This document shows positions 60,660 to 64,000 of a stretch of DNA of 64,000 nt, in pieces. The notes beneath the pieces are model-generated. The model worked only from the letters and a program-made list of their open reading frames with translations, was not told where the DNA came from and searched no databases. The stretch is from Anaerolineales bacterium (lineage in GTDB: Bacteria; Chloroflexota; Anaerolineae; Anaerolineales; RBG-16-64-43). The DNA is taken from contig JAFGCU010000026.1 of the NCBI GenBank assembly GCA_016932475.1, positions 28,111 through 92,110 of the forward strand. The letters run 5' to 3'. Positions within the stretch are counted from its first letter, which is position 1. Every line of letters begins with the position of its first letter. A program made the position numbers and the translations under genes.

Positions 60660-61313
60660 ATGAGACTCCTTGCGATCGGGGCGCATCTGGACGACATCGA
60701 AATCGGCTGCGGCGGAACGCTGGCGGAGGCCGCGGCCAAGGGCTGGGAAACCTACATGCTCGTCCTTTCCCACTCGGATTATGTCGACCTGGACGGCCGG
60801 GTCTTCCGGACCGATGACCAGGCGATGGTGGAAGGCAGAGCCGCGGCCCGCAAGCTCGGGAACGCGGAGCTGGAGATCCTGGATTTCCCCACCAAGCAGA
60901 TCCCCTACGATTTTCATGTGGTGGAGGCGATCGAGGCGCCGCTTCGAAAATTCAAGCCGGACGTGGTCCTGACGCATTGGCCGCATGATACGCATCAGGA
61001 TCACCGCGCCACATCGCTGGCCTCGATCTCGGCCTGCCGGTATTTCAACTCGATCCTCTTTTACGAACCGATGACGCCCTCCGGCCGTTCCTACTCGCCC
61101 TTCCGGCCGCAGGTGTATGTTGCTGTTTCGCCGGAAGCGGTCCAGGCCAAGCGCGATTCGCTCCTGGCGCACGATTCGCAGTACAAGAAGTACGGTGACA
61201 TCTGGCTGGATGCGGTGATTGCCCGCGGAGTCCACCGCGGGTACGAGATCGGGGTGGGCCACGCGGAGTGCTACGAAACCCTCCGGTGGCAGTGGGATCT
61301 TAGTTTAAAATAG
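60660..61313 (+). CDS. PIG-L family deacetylase
   Basis: LLAIGAHLDDIEIGCGGTLAEAAAKGWETYMLVLSHSD, THWPHDTHQDHRATSLASISA. Confidence 0.92.
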   Translation: MRLLAIGAHLDDIEIGCGGTLAEAAAKGWETYMLVLSHSDYVDLDGRVFRTDDQAMVEGRAAARKLGNAELEILDFPTKQIPYDFHVVEAIEAPLRKFKPDVVLTHWPHDTHQDHRATSLASISACRYFNSILFYEPMTPSGRSYSPFRPQVYVAVSPEAVQAKRDSLLAHDSQYKKYGDIWLDAVIARGVHRGYEIGVGHAECYETLRWQWDLSLK

Positions 61314-61316
61314 CAC

Positions 61317-62009
61317 ATGACGCGCATCGCCATCCATCAGCCCGAGCATCTCCCCTGGCTCGGATACCTCGATAAAGCACGCAAGGCTGACGAATTTATT
61401 TTCCTTGACACCGTCGCGTTTAAAAAGAATTATTTCGAGAACCGCAACCGGATTCGCACCCCGCAGGGCTGGGCGTGGGTCACCGCTCCGGTCCTCCTCA
61501 AGGGAAGATTCGGACAAACCTTCCTGGATGTGGAGGTCAACAATCAGGTCCGCTGGGCGGAAGTCTACTGGCGGACCCTCCTGCAAAATTATTCGCGCGC
61601 GCCGTTCTGGAAAACGTACGGGCCGGTGCTCGAGGAACTCCTGCTCCGCCCGTGGCACAAGCTCATCGACCTGAACCTGGCGCTCATCAGCCTGGTGTGG
61701 CGGGAGTTCGGGATCGCCACGCCGACCCGCAGGGCGTCGACTCTCGGCGTCAGCGGGAAGAAAAGCGGGCTGCTCCTGGATATCTGCCGCAAGACCGGCG
61801 CTACGGTGTACCTCTCCGGGCCGAGCGGCAGGGATTACCTCGAACAATCGTTGTTTGCCGCCGCGGGGATCGGGATCGAATTTCATGAGTTCCATCATCC
61901 GGAATACCCACAGAGGTTTTCGCCTTTCGTTCCGGGTCTGGCGAGCATCGATTTGCTGTTGAATGAAGGTCCGGAGGGGATCCGCAGGTTGGAGAGTGTT
62001 CCCTCCTGA
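61317..62009 (+). CDS. WbqC-like family protein
   Basis: IAIHQPEHLPWLGYLDKARKADEFIFLDTVAFKKNYFENRNRIRTPQGWAWVTAPV. Confidence 0.9.
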   Translation: MTRIAIHQPEHLPWLGYLDKARKADEFIFLDTVAFKKNYFENRNRIRTPQGWAWVTAPVLLKGRFGQTFLDVEVNNQVRWAEVYWRTLLQNYSRAPFWKTYGPVLEELLLRPWHKLIDLNLALISLVWREFGIATPTRRASTLGVSGKKSGLLLDICRKTGATVYLSGPSGRDYLEQSLFAAAGIGIEFHEFHHPEYPQRFSPFVPGLASIDLLLNEGPEGIRRLESVPS

Positions 62010-62054
62010 AAAAATAGTTGGATATCTTAAAATATCTTCTCCACGGAGAAAAAA

Positions 62055-62110
62055 CTAAACGTAAAGTCGCAGAGGCGCAAAGATTTTTTCAGTTATGCGC
62101 CTTTGCGTTA
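62055..62110. repeat. CGCAAAG-type intergenic repeat, second copy
   Basis: AACGTAAAGTCGCAGAGGCGCAAAG ... GCGCCTTTGCGTT; CGCAGAGGCGC/GCGCCTTTGCG pair with one mismatch. Confidence 0.7.
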
Positions 62111-62293
62111 ATGACCTTAAAAACCCAGAATACATAATCGTGCCTTTGTATATGTTTCGCGAAAAATGCCAGCCCATGAAAACCAAGTGCTTTTTGTTAC
62201 AATAATTCAGTCGCTCCAGGAAGAGAACGGAACGGGGGGTTAGGCGGAAGTAAAGCCGATCTGTAAGGACATTCTCGACAACGGTTATTCGAT

Positions 62294-63469
62294 ATGACCA
62301 AGACTATATTTCGGATCATGCAAATTCATCCATTCCTGAAGGGTGAGGGGTTGAATCCGCGGGCCGGGGGAAAGTCGCGGCTCTCCCTCCAGCTTTCGCG
62401 CGAATTTGCCGCCCGCGGGAACGATGTGGCGATTTTCCCGTTCCCGGAACCGATCCTGGAAAAACCCTACTGGATCGATAATCCCGGCAAGCCCATCCGT
62501 CTGATCCCGACGGCGCGCATCCCGGCGATGAAGGATCTGGCCGGGTATGCCTGGAAGGCGTCGCGGCTGCCGGCGGAAGACAAGTCGGCGCATTCGGTTC
62601 GGATGGATTCGATGTTCCTCGCCGGGCTGAGAGAGGCGATCCGGGATTTTCAGCCCGACGTAATTCACAATCACCTTTCGTTTTCGGATTTTCCGCCGCT
62701 GTACCATGCGCTCGGGTTGAAGATCCCGCTGTTTCTGACGCATCACACCCACACCGCCGGCCAGCACCTGCTGTTGTACCGCAGGATCATTTTTGCCTCC
62801 GACGCCCTGCGCGCGCTGGTCTGCGGGAGGGATCCGTCCCTGCTGGAGTGTTCGCGGCTGATCCGTCCGGCGGTGGAGAAGGTATTCTGTGATCCGTCGG
62901 TTCCCGTTTCGGGAAGGCGGGGAGGGATACTGTTTGTCGGCGGGTTGCGGCTCGACAAGGGGTTGCAGCATCTTCTGGCGGCGTATGCCAAATCCGCCGC
63001 CCTGCGCAAAATCCCGCTTCGGATATGCGGGATTGGTCCGGAGCAGGAGCATTTCGAAGCGTTTACACGGAAGCATAGGGTGCCGGCGGCCTTTCTCGGA
63101 CGGGTTTCTCCGGAAGCGGTCCGCAAAGAAATGCTCGCCTCGGAGCTGCTCGTGAATCCAAGCCCGGCGGAAGGGTTCAGCCTGGCGCTTGCGGAAGCGA
63201 TGTGCTGCGGCACGGCGGTCGTCGGATGGAAACCGCAGGTGGAGGAAACGGCGAAACTTTTGAGGATGGAGTGCGGACTGGGATTCAACCCCTCACAATC
63301 CGCGCCCGAAGATCTGGCCGGATGGATTCTCAAGTGGATCAACCGCAAGGAGTACCGGTCGACCGCGTACCGCAAAGCGCTCGCCACGCGCGCCCGGAAG
63401 TTCTTTTCGATCGAGCGGTACGCGACGGAAAACCTTCTGGCGTACGAGGAAGTGTTGGAAGAGGGCTGA
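62294..63469 (+). CDS. glycosyltransferase (GT4-like)
   Basis: DVIHNHLSFSDFPPLYHALG, FVGGLRLDKGLQHLLAAY, NPSPAEGFSLALAEAMCCGTAVVGWKPQ. Confidence 0.88.
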   Translation: MTKTIFRIMQIHPFLKGEGLNPRAGGKSRLSLQLSREFAARGNDVAIFPFPEPILEKPYWIDNPGKPIRLIPTARIPAMKDLAGYAWKASRLPAEDKSAHSVRMDSMFLAGLREAIRDFQPDVIHNHLSFSDFPPLYHALGLKIPLFLTHHTHTAGQHLLLYRRIIFASDALRALVCGRDPSLLECSRLIRPAVEKVFCDPSVPVSGRRGGILFVGGLRLDKGLQHLLAAYAKSAALRKIPLRICGIGPEQEHFEAFTRKHRVPAAFLGRVSPEAVRKEMLASELLVNPSPAEGFSLALAEAMCCGTAVVGWKPQVEETAKLLRMECGLGFNPSQSAPEDLAGWILKWINRKEYRSTAYRKALATRARKFFSIERYATENLLAYEEVLEEG

Positions 63470-63708
63470 AATCATGCCTTTCAAAATTCAAATACGGGAA
63501 CCATAAAAAAGCATGTCTTGCTGAGCGCTTGTCCTTGCGCAGCATCTGCTTTTGCTTTTCCAGACCCTTCGCTGCACTCGGGTTTTCGTTTTCGTAGACT
63601 TCAAATGTATTCGCCGAAAAATGGATCCCGGCATTGACGGGCGATGTTGGAAGACCGGAGCATTGTTTCCGGACAAACAAGGATGTATCCAGGCATCATT
63701 TTCTTCGG

Positions 63709-64000
63709 ATGAAACCCCTTCGCATTCTCCAGGTTCAAACCTACCTCCGCTCGGAACGGATTAATCCGCGGGCCGGCGGAAAATCCCGCATTGCCCTGAT
63801 GCTGACAAAATATTTATTGGAGGCGGGCCATGAAGTCGCGCTCTATCCGTGGCCCGAACGGATCTGGGGAAAACCGGCGGAGTTCTCCGCGTCCCCGGTC
63901 GTCCCGGCCCGGGTCTTCCCGACCATGGCGCTTCCGGCCCTGCAAAATCTCTTTCCCGACGCCGTCCGGTTGTTGACGGCGCGCATTCCGGATGGAAACG
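63709..64000 (+). CDS. glycosyltransferase, N-terminal part (runs off window end)
   Basis: ATG 63709: MKPLRILQVQTYLRSERINPRAGGKSRIALMLTKYLLEAGHEVALYPWPERIWGKPAEFS..., similar to the N-terminus of the 62294 gene. Open to the window edge, absent from the ORF track. Confidence 0.8.
   Translation, partial: MKPLRILQVQTYLRSERINPRAGGKSRIALMLTKYLLEAGHEVALYPWPERIWGKPAEFSASPVVPARVFPTMALPALQNLFPDAVRLLTARIPDGN

Overview
This is a 64 kb, GC-rich, gene-dense bacterial chromosome segment. Gene content and intergenic repeat style suggest Chloroflexota/Anaerolineae, but that is inference. I see no rRNA, tRNA, CRISPR array, prophage or transposase. Main blocks: (1) 1-8020, housekeeping and membrane genes (partial acetyltransferase-like CDS, lpdA, NfeD, surE, DUF362, corA). 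(2) 8680-22822, an accessory region built around a reduced type VII (WXG100/EccC) secretion-like locus: two WXG100-like proteins, a three-ATPase EccC/EssC protein, a YukD/EsaB-like + FHA fusion protein, a helical-domain + papain/C39-like putative effector, a broken beta-propeller lipoprotein gene, and membrane and Thr/Pro-rich surface proteins. (3) 23083-24909, a sigma70-like promoter, a T-box leader with apparent UGG (Trp) specifier, and a TrpB2-type tryptophan synthase beta gene. (4) 25092-41181, a CNNM/CorC protein, a GAF histidine kinase, maf, tandem PBP transpeptidases, rsgA, a lipoprotein, a PPC-domain protein, DUF362, and an uncharacterised arrestin-like/AAA cluster. (5) 41393-50080, alpha-glucan metabolism (GH13, glgB, GH57) with an ABC exporter. 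(6) 50941-64000, a surface-glycan cluster (Wzz-like/nucleotide-sugar dehydrogenase fusion, epimerases, CMP-sugar synthetase-like, HAD, ABC permease/ATPase, methyltransferase, PIG-L, WbqC, GT4), interrupted by a four-helix-bundle (S23/IVP-like) gene flanked by inverted repeats. The strongest candidate for an undescribed system is the T7SS-like locus and its putative cysteine-peptidase effector. All family calls come from reading motifs; no database search was run.
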